From NCBI RefSeq assembly GCF_003660455.1, contig NZ_QZVR01000013.1, forward strand, positions 25,280-89,279: a stretch of 64,000 bases of DNA. The letters run 5' to 3'. Position numbers and translations under genes: made by a program. Source of the stretch: Nocardioides ferulae. Its GTDB lineage: Bacteria; Actinomycetota; Actinomycetes; Propionibacteriales; Nocardioidaceae. Positions 20,852 to 29,229 of this stretch are shown one piece after another (position 1 is the stretch's first letter; every line of letters begins with the position of its first letter). Under the pieces are notes generated by a model. The model was given only the letters and a program-made list of their open reading frames with translations, searched no databases and had not been told where the DNA came from.

Positions 20852-21495
20852 GCTCGGCGCCGTCCGGAGGACGCCGGCTGGTGCTGCTGCGCCACGGGCG
20901 CACCGCCTACAACCACGAGAAGCGGGTGCAGGGGCAGCGCGAGGTCGAGCTCGACGACGTCGGGCACGCCCAGGCGGCCGCGGTGGCGCCGGTGCTGGCG
21001 GCGCTCGCGCCCGACCTGCTGTGGTCCTCCGACCTGACCCGGGCCCGGCAGACGGCCGCGTACCTGGCGAAGGAGACCGGTCTGGAGGCCGTTCACGACG
21101 CCCGGCTGCGCGAGTACCACCTCGGTGAGCGGCAGGGCATCACCCACGACGAGTACGCCGCTGCGCACCCGGCCGAGTACCTCGAGTTCCGGCAGGCGCA
21201 CTACGACGTCGTGCCCGGTGCCGAGCCGACCGTCGAGGTGGTCGCCCGGATGCGCGCCGTGGTGGCCGACCTGCTGGCCGCGCTGCCGCCCGGCGGGCTC
21301 GGCGTGGCCGTTTCGCACGGCGCCGCGATCCGGATCTCGCTGGCCCCGCTGCTCGGCCTGCCCGGCGACACGGTGGAGTCGCTGCGGGCGCTCGACAACT
21401 GCGGCTGGGTGGAGCTCTCCGAGGACCCGGACGGCTCGCCGACGCCGCGCCGGCTGCGGCTGGCCGCCTACAACCGGGTGGCCCCGGCCGGCTGA
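20848..21495 (+). CDS. Histidine phosphatase (probable glucosyl-3-phosphoglycerate phosphatase)
   Basis: 215-residue phosphoglycerate-mutase-fold phosphatase with the LLRHGRTAYN phosphohistidine motif, a WSSDLTRARQTA block, an EYHLGERQG loop and the second histidine in AVSHGAAIR. The mycobacterial gene in the same position after nadD-rsfS (Rv2419c type) dephosphorylates glucosyl-3-phosphoglycerate; I infer the same here from synteny, not from specific residues. GTG start overlapping the rsfS stop. Confidence 0.85.
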   Translation: MSSAPSGGRRLVLLRHGRTAYNHEKRVQGQREVELDDVGHAQAAAVAPVLAALAPDLLWSSDLTRARQTAAYLAKETGLEAVHDARLREYHLGERQGITHDEYAAAHPAEYLEFRQAHYDVVPGAEPTVEVVARMRAVVADLLAALPPGGLGVAVSHGAAIRISLAPLLGLPGDTVESLRALDNCGWVELSEDPDGSPTPRRLRLAAYNRVAPAG

Positions 21496-21539
21496 CCCGT
21501 CGGGCGGGAGGCCGGCGATCCTCTCGAGGACACCCTGGA

Positions 21540-21569
21540 TTAGGACTCCGGCGGCGGGTTCGTTACTAT
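21540..21569 (+). promoter_or_regulatory. tRNA-Ala promoter
   Basis: TACTAT (21564-21569) is a good -10 box 39 bases upstream of the tRNA; TTAGGA (21540-21545) is a weak -35 box at 18 bases. Confidence 0.5.
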
Positions 21570-21608
21570 TCCGCAGGTCGATCGGCCGCCTCGGCGGGCG
21601 AGATCGAT

Positions 21609-21684
21609 GGGGCTGTGGCGCAGCTGGTAGCGCACCTGCATGGCATGCAGGGGGTCAGGGGTTCGAGTCCCCTCAGCTCCACCA
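21609..21684 (+). tRNA. tRNA-Ala (anticodon GGC)
   Basis: 76 bases fold as a complete cloverleaf: acceptor GGGGCTG/CAGCTCC, D arm GCGC...GCGC, anticodon stem CCTGC/GCAGG with loop ATGGCAT giving anticodon GGC, T arm AGGGG-TTCGAGT-CCCCT. The CCA end is encoded. It reads GCC and GCT alanine codons. Confidence 0.97.
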
Positions 21685-21688
21685 AGAC

Positions 21689-21720
21689 AAGAGCCCGACG
21701 GCTTCGGCCGTCGGGCTCTT
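21689..21720 (+). terminator. tRNA-Ala terminator
   Basis: A perfect 14-base stem AAGAGCCCGACGGC with its complement encloses a TTCG tetraloop, starting four bases after the tRNA. Confidence 0.85.
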
Positions 21721-21790
21721 GCTCGTCTCGGGGCTCGAAGCCCGCCCCTCGTGCCGACCGAGGCGGGTCGGTTCGCCCGTCGTTGGCCCG

Positions 21791-21825
21791 TCCCTGACAC
21801 TTCCCTGACATCGCCTCCGTAGGGT
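21791..21825 (+). promoter_or_regulatory. Response-regulator operator (two repeats) and promoter
   Basis: TCCCTGAC occurs at 21791-21798 and 21802-21809, exactly 11 bases apart. After a 10-base gap comes the -10 box TAGGGT (21820-21825), then six bases to the GTG of the response regulator. The repeats take the place of a -35 box, as expected for an OmpR-class activator site. The same arrangement precedes the hydrolase gene at 24205-24259. Confidence 0.65.
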
Positions 21826-21831
21826 CGGGGT

Positions 21832-22542
21832 GTGGCGCGGATCCTGGTCGCGGAGGACGACCCGAAGCAGGCGGAGCTGATCCGGCGCTACGCGGTCGCG
21901 GAGGGACACCTGGTCACGATCGTGGGGGACGGCCGGTCCGCCGTCGACGAGGTGCGACGGCAGACTCCCGACCTGCTGGTCCTCGACGTCATGATGCCCC
22001 GCCTCGACGGGCTCGACGTGTGTCGCATCCTGCGGGCGGACCCGCCGACCGAAGCGGTCCCGATCCTGATGCTCACGGCCAGGGCGACCGAGGACGACCT
22101 GCTCCACGGGCTGGACCTCGGGGCGGACGACTACCTCACCAAGCCCTACAGCCCGCGTGAGCTGATGGCCCGTTGCCGGGCGTTGCTGCGCCGGCACCAC
22201 CGGGCAGGGTCCGAGGCACCTCCCCCCGACGTCGTGGTCGGCGACCTGACGATCTCGCCGAGCACCCGCGAGGTCCGGGTGGGGGCTCGGGTCGTCGACT
22301 GCACGCCGGGCGAGTTCGCGCTGCTGCACACCTTGACTGCCGAGCCGGGCCGGGTCTTCACCCGCGAGCAGCTGCTCCGGACGCTGCACGGCCCGCACGG
22401 GGCCGGCGACCACGTCACCCGCCGAACCGTCGACGTCCACGTGGCGAACCTGCGCAAGAAGCTCGGCGCCACCGTGATCCGGACCGTCCACGGCGTCGGC
22501 TATGCCGGTGCGCTCCCGGGCCCCCACCGGCCGGGCCCGTGA
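21832..22542 (+). CDS. OmpR/PhoB-family response regulator
   Basis: 236-residue DNA-binding regulator. Receiver domain (1-115) with acidic pocket E8/D9/D10, phospho-acceptor D52 in LLVLDVMMP, and the conserved lysine in YLTKPYSPREL; C-terminal winged helix (about 135-230) with FTREQLLRTL and RTVDVHVANLRKKL. The GTG follows its -10 box by six bases, so the mRNA is probably leaderless. The stop overlaps the kinase start as GTGA. It probably binds the 11-bp repeats before its own gene and before the hydrolase gene. Confidence 0.93.
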   Translation: MARILVAEDDPKQAELIRRYAVAEGHLVTIVGDGRSAVDEVRRQTPDLLVLDVMMPRLDGLDVCRILRADPPTEAVPILMLTARATEDDLLHGLDLGADDYLTKPYSPRELMARCRALLRRHHRAGSEAPPPDVVVGDLTISPSTREVRVGARVVDCTPGEFALLHTLTAEPGRVFTREQLLRTLHGPHGAGDHVTRRTVDVHVANLRKKLGATVIRTVHGVGYAGALPGPHRPGP

Positions 22543-24209
22543 ACGACGTCCGGGTCCCGTGGCGCCGGAGCCTCTTCTTCCGCCTCTTCGGCCTGGGCAC
22601 GCTGATCGCGCTGGTGGCCGTCGCGGCAGCGACCTGGGCCACGGTGCGTGCGACGACGGTCGCCGTGCGCGAGGCGCAGCAGGACTCCCTGCACGCCGAC
22701 GCGCGGATCTACGACGCCCTGGTCGGGTACGCCGCGACGCACGCGGCGTGGGCCGGTGCGGAGGCGCTCGTGGACGAGCTGGCCCGGGAGGCCGACCGGC
22801 AGGTGAGCGTCACCGACCTGCGGGGCCGAGTGCTCGTGGACTCGGCCCGCCAGCCGGGACGCCGGCCTGTGGCCCGGGCCCGGGCACGGCTGGACGCGCT
22901 CGACGTCGACCCGGTGCTGGTGTCCGAGCTCGGGTCCGCGGCGCCGGCGGAGCTCGTGCCGGGGCCGGTGTCGGAGCCGGTCGACGGACCGTGCGCCGGC
23001 GACTGCCGGGTGTGGACGGTCGACCCGCCCGGCCTGCTCGACGGCCGGGTCGACCCGGACGCCGGGGCGGCCGACGGGAGGGTGGATCCGCGGGTCGAGC
23101 GGCGCCTCGCGCGCTGCCTGGCGCGCGCCGGGCTCCCGCCCCCGGTCGGGGTCACCCGCAACCTCGGCGTCCTCGTCGACTTCCGGCGCGGACACGTGAG
23201 CGTCGAGCGCTGCGCGGGGGAGGCCAGGCGCGTCGCCTATCGGGGCGAGGTGGCGCCACCGGCCCTGCTGTTCGTGCACGGCGAGGAGGGGTCCGCCGAG
23301 GTGTTCTGGGACCTCTCCCGCGACAGCCAGACGCGGATCGTGCTACTGGCCGGCGGGGTCCTGCTGGTGACGTCGCTGCTGTGCCTGCTGCTCGCCGGCA
23401 GCGTGGTGCGTCCCCTGCGCAGGATGGCCGTCGCCGCCGAGCGTGCCGGCGACGGGGACCTGAGTGTCCGGGTCTCGGACCGTCGTGGCGACGAGGTGGG
23501 CGCCGTGGCGCGCGCGTTCAACCGGATGGCGGACCGGCGTCAGCAGCTGGAGGAGGCCCGGCGGCGGCTGGTCAGCGACGTCTCGCACGAGCTGCGTACC
23601 CCGATCGCGAACATCAGGGGGTGGCTCGAGGCCGCCCAGGACGGGCTGGCCGACCCGGGCCCGCCGCTGCTCGACAGCCTGCACGAGGAGACCCTGCACC
23701 TGCAGCGGCTCGTCGACGACCTGCACGAGCTCGCCCTCGGCGATGCCGGCGAGCTGCGGCTCGAGCCGGTCGAGATCGACCTCGGGGTGCTGCTGGACCA
23801 GGTCGCGGCGTCGTTCCGCGGGCAGGCCGACGCGGTGGGCGTCGTCGTCGACGCGGTGTCCGAGCCCGGGGCGGTCGTGCTCGCGGACGCGGTCCGGTTG
23901 CGACAGGCCGTCGGCAACCTGGTCACCAACGCGCTGCGTCACACCCCGGCCGGGGGGTCGGTGCGGCTGCGCGGGCGCACCGGGACGATCGAGGTGACCG
24001 ACACGGGCGAGGGCATCCCGGCGACCGAGCTGCCGCACGTCTTCGAGCGGTTCCGACGCGTCGACACGGCTCGGGGCCGCAGCACCGGTGGCAGCGGCCT
24101 CGGGCTGGCGATCGTGCGCCAGATCGTCGAGGCGCACGGCGGGTCCGCCGAGATCGAGAGCCGACCGGGGGAGGGGACGACGGTGCGGCTGCGGCTCCCT
24201 CACGCCTGA
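22539..24209 (+). CDS. Sensor histidine kinase
   Basis: 556-residue membrane kinase paired with the preceding regulator. TM1 at about 13-35, an extracytoplasmic sensor region of roughly 230 residues, TM2 at about 268-288, HAMP (about 289-340), HisKA with H350 in SDVSHELRTPIANIRGW, and a HATPase domain with the N box (LVTNALRH), DTGEGI and GGSGLGLAIV. The sensor has a CAGDC pair and two more cysteines (in RRLARCLARAG and VERCAGEA), so it could form disulfides or sense redox or metal. GTG start. I do not recognise the sensor fold. Confidence 0.92.
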   Translation: MNDVRVPWRRSLFFRLFGLGTLIALVAVAAATWATVRATTVAVREAQQDSLHADARIYDALVGYAATHAAWAGAEALVDELAREADRQVSVTDLRGRVLVDSARQPGRRPVARARARLDALDVDPVLVSELGSAAPAELVPGPVSEPVDGPCAGDCRVWTVDPPGLLDGRVDPDAGAADGRVDPRVERRLARCLARAGLPPPVGVTRNLGVLVDFRRGHVSVERCAGEARRVAYRGEVAPPALLFVHGEEGSAEVFWDLSRDSQTRIVLLAGGVLLVTSLLCLLLAGSVVRPLRRMAVAAERAGDGDLSVRVSDRRGDEVGAVARAFNRMADRRQQLEEARRRLVSDVSHELRTPIANIRGWLEAAQDGLADPGPPLLDSLHEETLHLQRLVDDLHELALGDAGELRLEPVEIDLGVLLDQVAASFRGQADAVGVVVDAVSEPGAVVLADAVRLRQAVGNLVTNALRHTPAGGSVRLRGRTGTIEVTDTGEGIPATELPHVFERFRRVDTARGRSTGGSGLGLAIVRQIVEAHGGSAEIESRPGEGTTVRLRLPHA

Positions 24210-24259
24210 CCGCTCCCTGACCGCGTCCTGACGACTCCCTGACATCTGCCCGCCAGGAT
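24205..24259 (+). promoter_or_regulatory. Four-repeat operator and promoter of the hydrolase gene
   Basis: CCTGAC recurs at 24205-24210, 24216-24221, 24227-24232 and 24238-24243, a strict 11-base period; the first copy overlaps the kinase stop codon. The -10 box CAGGAT (24254-24259) follows the last repeat after 10 bases, exactly the spacing seen at the regulator gene, and the ATG follows after seven more. The bases after the last repeat (ATC) also match. Confidence 0.65.
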
Positions 24260-24266
24260 CGGCGAC

Positions 24267-25505
24267 ATGTTCCGAGCCGTCCTCCGTGTGCGCGGCCTGG
24301 TCGCCGCCGCGATCGCCGTCGCCGTGTCCCTTGCCTTGTCCCTCGGGCCGTCCGTCGGTCCCTCGCTGGTGCTGCCCGACGTCGTCCGGCAGTCGGCCCT
24401 CGCGGGACCGCCGGAGGAGGCGCCGGTCCGGGTCTACGACTACGACCTGGGGGACGCCGCGTTCACCGTGCGCGGCTTCAACGCCCTGGGACCGAAGGGG
24501 CCGACGAAGCGGCTCGCCCCGATCGAGCTGACCGGCCGTGTGTATGCGCCCGAGGACGCCGCGGGCCGGCGGCTGCCGATGGTGGTGATCGCACACGGGC
24601 TCTTCTGGACCTGCGCCGACGAGGAGGCGGCCTCGGTGCGCGCGCACTGGCCGTGCCGGCGGTCGTTCACGAGCATCCGCAGCGACCGCGGCTACGACTA
24701 CCTCGGGCGAGCGATGGCCGCGCAGGGCATGGTGGTGGTCTCGGTGGGGGCGAACGGGGTCAACGCGGGCGAGCTGGGCGAGGTCGCCGACCGGGCCCGA
24801 GGCAGCGTCATCTACCGGCACCTGCGGTTGTGGCGGAACCTGGTCGAGCGGGGCACCGGCCGGCTGTCCGGTGCTCTCGTCGACGCCGCGACCGGTGGTC
24901 CGGCCTACCTCGACCTGCACCACGCGGTCGACTTCGCTCAGGTTGGGCTGCTCGGCCACTCCCGCGGGGGACGCGGTGTGATGTGGGCCGCCGCCGACGC
25001 GCATCGCGCTCGGGTGCCGGAAGGGGTCCGGCTCCGCGCGGTGTTCGGGCTGGCGGCCGCGGAGCCACCTTTCATGGACCGCGCCACGCGGCGCCTCGAG
25101 GTGGGGCGGATCCCCCTGATGACCTGGGCGGGCACCTGCGACGTGACCGGCCGCGACGAGTACAACAGGCTGGCCAGGCGGTTGCGGAACCCGGTCAACA
25201 TCGGGATCACCGTGCACGGTGCCAACCACAACAACCTCAACTCGCGGTGGGCCGCGGAGAGCGGACTGCCCGGTGGGGAGGACGACGCGAGCCACCCCGA
25301 GGGCCGGCCCGACCTCTGCTACGCCTGGGACGACACCGACCACTACCCGACCCTCGGCTACGACGCCGAGCAGCGCGTCGCCGAGACCTACGTCGTGGCC
25401 TTCTTCGGGCGCTACCTGCAGGGCCGGCGGGGCTACGACGGGGTGCTGTCCGGCGAGGAGCTTCCCGTCGACGACCTGGCGACGGTCGAGGTGCGCCGCT
25501 ACTGA
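24267..25505 (+). CDS. Secreted alpha/beta hydrolase
   Basis: 412-residue exported esterase/lipase-like protein. Residues 1-46 hold a hydrophobic signal sequence. The hydrolase fold begins at about 85 (PIELTGRVYAPED); it has the oxyanion segment VVIAHGLFW, the nucleophile S232 in LLGHSRGGRG, a likely acid in CDVTGRDEY and a candidate histidine in VHGANHNNLN. Overall shape resembles chlorophyllase/PETase-like dienelactone hydrolases, but the substrate cannot be read from sequence. The operator of the adjoining two-component system is directly upstream, so it is probably that system's target. Confidence 0.82.
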   Translation: MFRAVLRVRGLVAAAIAVAVSLALSLGPSVGPSLVLPDVVRQSALAGPPEEAPVRVYDYDLGDAAFTVRGFNALGPKGPTKRLAPIELTGRVYAPEDAAGRRLPMVVIAHGLFWTCADEEAASVRAHWPCRRSFTSIRSDRGYDYLGRAMAAQGMVVVSVGANGVNAGELGEVADRARGSVIYRHLRLWRNLVERGTGRLSGALVDAATGGPAYLDLHHAVDFAQVGLLGHSRGGRGVMWAAADAHRARVPEGVRLRAVFGLAAAEPPFMDRATRRLEVGRIPLMTWAGTCDVTGRDEYNRLARRLRNPVNIGITVHGANHNNLNSRWAAESGLPGGEDDASHPEGRPDLCYAWDDTDHYPTLGYDAEQRVAETYVVAFFGRYLQGRRGYDGVLSGEELPVDDLATVEVRRY

Positions 25506-25515
25506 CCGGCCGCGT

Positions 25516-26037
25516 TCACCAGATCGGGCCGCGGTCCGGCAGCGACGCCGACAACGCCGCGACCTGGGCGGCCAGGTCGTCGCGGTCCACGAAGCGGCTC
25601 AGCAGCCGGGCGAGGTGCTGCCGGTCCTCCAGTGGCCAGTCCATCAGCGAGTCGAGCATCCGGCCGCGCCGCTCCACCTCGGCCAGCTCCAGCGGCTCGC
25701 TCGCGGCCGCGGAGACGCCGACCAGCAGGGCATGACCGTCCGGTCCGGCCAGCCGGTCGACCAGCCCCCGGCGGTCGAGCTCCGTGACGTAGGACCGGGT
25801 GGTCTCCTCGTCGAGGCGCAGCTGCGCGGCCAGGTCGGCGACCCGCAGCGGGCCGGTGCGGCGCAGCCGCAGCAGCGCCTCGACCGGGCCGCGGGCCAGC
25901 CCGGGGGAGACCCGCTCGGCGAGCGCTGCCAGATAGGCGTGCCCCTGGAGCGTGAGCTCCGCGAGCGCCTCGTGCAGCACGTCCTCGACGCGATGGTCCC
26001 GGCCTCGCGGGATCTCCGGGCCTCCCCGGTGCTCCAT
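25516..26037 (-). CDS. MarR-family transcriptional regulator
   Basis: 173 residues with a winged helix at about 50-115 (LLRLRRTGPLRVADLAAQLRLDEETTRSYVTELDRRGLV), preceded and followed by dimerisation helices as in MarR. ATG 26037 is chosen because GGAGG lies a few bases upstream; ATG 26061 has no usable site. It is divergent from the glycyl-radical gene pair and probably regulates it; the 157-base gap between them shows no obvious long palindrome. Confidence 0.8.
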   Translation of the reverse strand: MEHRGGPEIPRGRDHRVEDVLHEALAELTLQGHAYLAALAERVSPGLARGPVEALLRLRRTGPLRVADLAAQLRLDEETTRSYVTELDRRGLVDRLAGPDGHALLVGVSAAASEPLELAEVERRGRMLDSLMDWPLEDRQHLARLLSRFVDRDDLAAQVAALSASLPDRGPIW

Positions 26038-26194
26038 GCCCCCTCCGTCTCCCGAGACCATCTCCGTCGTGGCGTCTTGGCAGTCGCTCCTGGCACCGTA
26101 GGCCCCAGCGCGCGGGCGTGGGGGAGGATTCTCAGAACCGGGCCCGGGCCTTTGGACCCTGCGATTCCCGGAGCGGCCGAGCGAGACTGGAACG

Positions 26195-27730
26195 GTGGAA
26201 CTGAACGAGCTGCGCGCTCAGACGCGAGACCTGATCGAGGACCCCACCCTGACCTTCCGGCAGCGGATGCACCGGCTGGCGACCCTCGCCGAGAACGCCC
26301 TCGAACCGCCGCAGGTCTCTGCGGCGTGCGCCGAGGCCCTCGAGAAGCGCGTCGTCTGCGACATGTTCGAGGGCAACGCCCCCCACCGTCCGCGTTACCT
26401 GCTCCCGGACTTCGCGAAGCTGCTGCGCGAAGGCTCGACGTTCCTCGAGCTCGGCCCGGCCCGCGACCTCGACGAGGCCCTGACCCACCTGCTGATCGCC
26501 TACTCGCAGACCCCCTCGATCACCGGCTACCCGGTCTGGCTCGGCGACGTCGACACCCTGCTGGCGCCCTACGTCGACGACGTGTCCGACGAGGAGCTGC
26601 ACCGGCGGCTGCGGCTGTTCTGGATCTCCGTGGACCGGATGTTCCCCGACGCCTTCACCCATGCCAACCTCGGCCCCGACGACAACCGGGTGGCCCGCAC
26701 GGTGCTGCGCCTGGAGCGCGAGCTGCTGCAGGTCGTGCCGAACCTGACCCTGAAGGTGGACGCCGATCGCACCCCCGACTCGCTGGTGCGCGACGGGGTC
26801 GAGACCGTGTTCGCGTGCGGCAAGCCGCACTTCGTCAACCACTCGATGATGTCCGGAGACCTCAGCCGCGGCTACGGCGTGGTCTCCTGCTACAACTCGC
26901 TGCCGGCCGGCGGCGGCTCGCACACGCTGGTGCGGCTGAACCTGCGCGAGGTGGCGCTGCGGCACGACGGCGACCGGCGTGGCTTCCTGGAGGAGCTGCT
27001 GCCCCACTACGTCGAGCTCACGGCCGAGTTGATGGAGGCACGGATCCGGCACCTCGTCGAGCGATCCGGGTTCTTCGACCACTCGTGGCTGGCCACCGAC
27101 GGCCTGCTCCACCTGGATCGCTACACCGCGATGTTCGGCATCTACGGGCTGGCCGAGGCGACCTCGATCGTGCTCGAGCACGAGGGCATCGAGGCCCGCT
27201 ACGGGCACGACCAGGTCGCCGACGACCTGGCCCACGAGATCGTCGAGGCCGTCTCCCGGTTGGTCGCCGACCGGCCCATGCCCTACTGCGAGGGCACCGG
27301 CGGGCGCGCCCTGCTGCACAGCCAGTCGGGCATCGACTCCGACATCGGGGTCACCGCCGGCACCCGGATCCCGGTCGGCGACGAGCCCGGCCTGCTCCGG
27401 CACCTGCAGGCGGTCACTCCCAACCACCGGCTGTTCCCCGCGGGGGTCAGCGACATCCTGGCCTTCGACGAGACCGCCCGCCGCAACCCCGACGCCGTCG
27501 TCGACGTCATCCGGGGGGCCTTCCGCACCGGGATGCGCGACATGACCTTCAACCTCGACAGCAACGACTTCATCCGGATCACCGGCTACCTGGTGCGCAA
27601 GTCGGACCTGGCCAAGATCGAGCACGGTGCCCGCCACGACAGCACCTTCCTGGGTGCCGGCGCGGTCGAGCAGATGCACGTCGACCAGCGAACCCCCAAG
27701 CGGATCATCGCCCACGAGATGGGCGGCTGA
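26195..27730 (+). CDS. yjjI: YjjI-family glycyl radical enzyme
   Basis: 511-residue oxygen-sensitive radical enzyme of the pyruvate formate-lyase superfamily; the YjjI reaction is not established. It has the active-site cysteine C232 in GVVSCYNSLPAGGGSHTL and the glycyl radical loop FIRITGYLVRK with G464. Length matches E. coli YjjI (about 516). The GTG start has GAGACT six bases upstream. The activase follows after five bases, which is strong support. Activity would require anaerobic or microaerobic conditions. Unexpected in a genome whose other genes look aerobic. Confidence 0.87.
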   Translation: MELNELRAQTRDLIEDPTLTFRQRMHRLATLAENALEPPQVSAACAEALEKRVVCDMFEGNAPHRPRYLLPDFAKLLREGSTFLELGPARDLDEALTHLLIAYSQTPSITGYPVWLGDVDTLLAPYVDDVSDEELHRRLRLFWISVDRMFPDAFTHANLGPDDNRVARTVLRLERELLQVVPNLTLKVDADRTPDSLVRDGVETVFACGKPHFVNHSMMSGDLSRGYGVVSCYNSLPAGGGSHTLVRLNLREVALRHDGDRRGFLEELLPHYVELTAELMEARIRHLVERSGFFDHSWLATDGLLHLDRYTAMFGIYGLAEATSIVLEHEGIEARYGHDQVADDLAHEIVEAVSRLVADRPMPYCEGTGGRALLHSQSGIDSDIGVTAGTRIPVGDEPGLLRHLQAVTPNHRLFPAGVSDILAFDETARRNPDAVVDVIRGAFRTGMRDMTFNLDSNDFIRITGYLVRKSDLAKIEHGARHDSTFLGAGAVEQMHVDQRTPKRIIAHEMGG

Positions 27731-27735
27731 GCCTC

Positions 27736-28518
27736 ATGGCCGGCCCGCTCGTGGCGCCGCCGGCCGCCGTGCGACGTCCGGGCGGCGGCGACCCGCTGCT
27801 CACGCGAGCGCGGGTCGCCGACGTGATCCCGTTCTCGTGGGTCGACGGGCCCGGCAACAGGTACGTCGTGTTCGTGCAGGGCTGCTCGTTCGACTGCGTG
27901 GCCTGCCACAACCCCGAGACCATCGCGCCGCGCACCCCCGGCGGCCGGGTCGCGACGGTGGGCGACCTGCTCACCGACCTCCGCCCGGCCGCGCCCTACC
28001 TGGCAGGGGTGACGGTGTCGGGCGGGGAGGCGACCGGCCAATGGCACTTCGTGCGCGACCTGTTCCGCGGCGTGCGCGCCGACGGTGAGCTGTCGCGGTT
28101 GACGACGTTCGTGGACTCCAACGGCAACGCGCTGCCCCGGGTCTGGGATCGGCTGCTGCCGGTCACCGACGGCTTCATGATCGATCTCAAGGCGCTCGAT
28201 CCCGAGGTGCACCGGCGGCTGACAGGGCGCGGCAACGACCTCGTCCTCGACTCGATCCGGCATCTGCACGGCGCCGGGAAGCTCCACGAGGTGCGGCTGC
28301 TGCTCGTGCCGGGCTACAACGACAGCCCCGACCAGTTGGCGCGCACCGCCGAGTGGCTGGCGGATCTCGACCCGGCGCTACGCGTCGTGGTCATCGGCTT
28401 CCGGCAGCACGGTGTGCGCCCGGAGTACGCCGGGGTCCCCGAGGCCACCGCGGATCTGCTGGCCGGCTGGCGGGCCGGGCTCGAGGCCGCGGGGCTCTCC
28501 GGGGTCGTCACCGTCTGA
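27736..28518 (+). CDS. yjjW: YjjW-like glycyl radical enzyme activase (radical SAM)
   Basis: Generates the glycyl radical on the preceding enzyme using S-adenosylmethionine and a 4Fe-4S cluster. 260 residues; the cluster motif is CSFDCVAC (C50, C54, C57), followed by VTVSGGEAT, the SAM-binding GGE motif. Residues after C57 run directly into the barrel, so the extra ferredoxin-like cysteine domain found in many activases, including E. coli YjjW, is absent. Start ATG 27736. Ends 84 bases before the convergent decarboxylase-like gene. Confidence 0.85.
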   Translation: MAGPLVAPPAAVRRPGGGDPLLTRARVADVIPFSWVDGPGNRYVVFVQGCSFDCVACHNPETIAPRTPGGRVATVGDLLTDLRPAAPYLAGVTVSGGEATGQWHFVRDLFRGVRADGELSRLTTFVDSNGNALPRVWDRLLPVTDGFMIDLKALDPEVHRRLTGRGNDLVLDSIRHLHGAGKLHEVRLLLVPGYNDSPDQLARTAEWLADLDPALRVVVIGFRQHGVRPEYAGVPEATADLLAGWRAGLEAAGLSGVVTV

Positions 28519-28602
28519 CGCGCCACCGGGTCGCGAGCAGCTCACTGCAGGCGGCCTCGCTGTCCCGTTGCCCCGGGCACCGCCACCACGTGCGGTCGGG
28601 GC

Positions 28603-29229
28603 TCAGCCGCTGCCGAACCGCATCGAGAAGTCCTCGGCGATCACGGACGTGACCGGTCTGCCCGAGGACAGCCAGGCCAGCGGCCCACCCGGCGCCGGCT
28701 CCCAGGTCGCCGTCGCCGGGCGGACCCGGCCGCCGGCACGGATCCGGCTGTCGACGGTGCGGGCCTGCAGCGTCTGGACCACCCACCCCGGCAGCGGGAT
28801 CGGCAGCGGAACCGCCGGCACGCCGCGGGGCCGGAACGTCGCGGCGGCGATCGGCGCGTCCTCCCGACGGGCGGCGAGCCGCCCGTCGTCGGAACGGTCG
28901 AAGTCGGCCAGGTCCTTGGGGATGCCCCACAGCTCGCGGCCGCCGGCGCGCGAGGAGGGGCTGTCGACCCAGATGTCGGTGATCGAGAGCCCCACCCGCC
29001 GGCCGTGGCGGACGACGACGGCGGCGAGCAGCTCGTCGTACGCCATCAGGCCGGCCTCGGAGTAGGCGACGAACGCGGTCGCCACCAGCGCCTGCCCGCG
29101 CAGGTGCAGCGCACGGGCGGAGAACGGCAGCTGCGGCAGCGCGTCGAGCGGGACCCGCCACAACGTGATCCACCCCTGGCCGGCGAGGTCCCAGGGCTCC
29201 GGCGGGTACGCCGTGCTCTCGGGGCTCAT
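28603..29229 (-). CDS. Acetoacetate decarboxylase-like protein
   Basis: 208-residue protein of the acetoacetate decarboxylase fold: AYDELLAAVVV strand, ITDIWVDSPSSRAGGRELWGIPKDLA segment and a C-terminal beta barrel. Many members are not decarboxylases, and I cannot place the Schiff-base lysine with certainty (K in GIPKDLA is a candidate). The ATG overlaps the monooxygenase stop as ATGA, so it is translated with that enzyme and probably acts in the same ketone pathway. Confidence 0.75.
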   Translation of the reverse strand: MSPESTAYPPEPWDLAGQGWITLWRVPLDALPQLPFSARALHLRGQALVATAFVAYSEAGLMAYDELLAAVVVRHGRRVGLSITDIWVDSPSSRAGGRELWGIPKDLADFDRSDDGRLAARREDAPIAAATFRPRGVPAVPLPIPLPGWVVQTLQARTVDSRIRAGGRVRPATATWEPAPGGPLAWLSSGRPVTSVIAEDFSMRFGSG

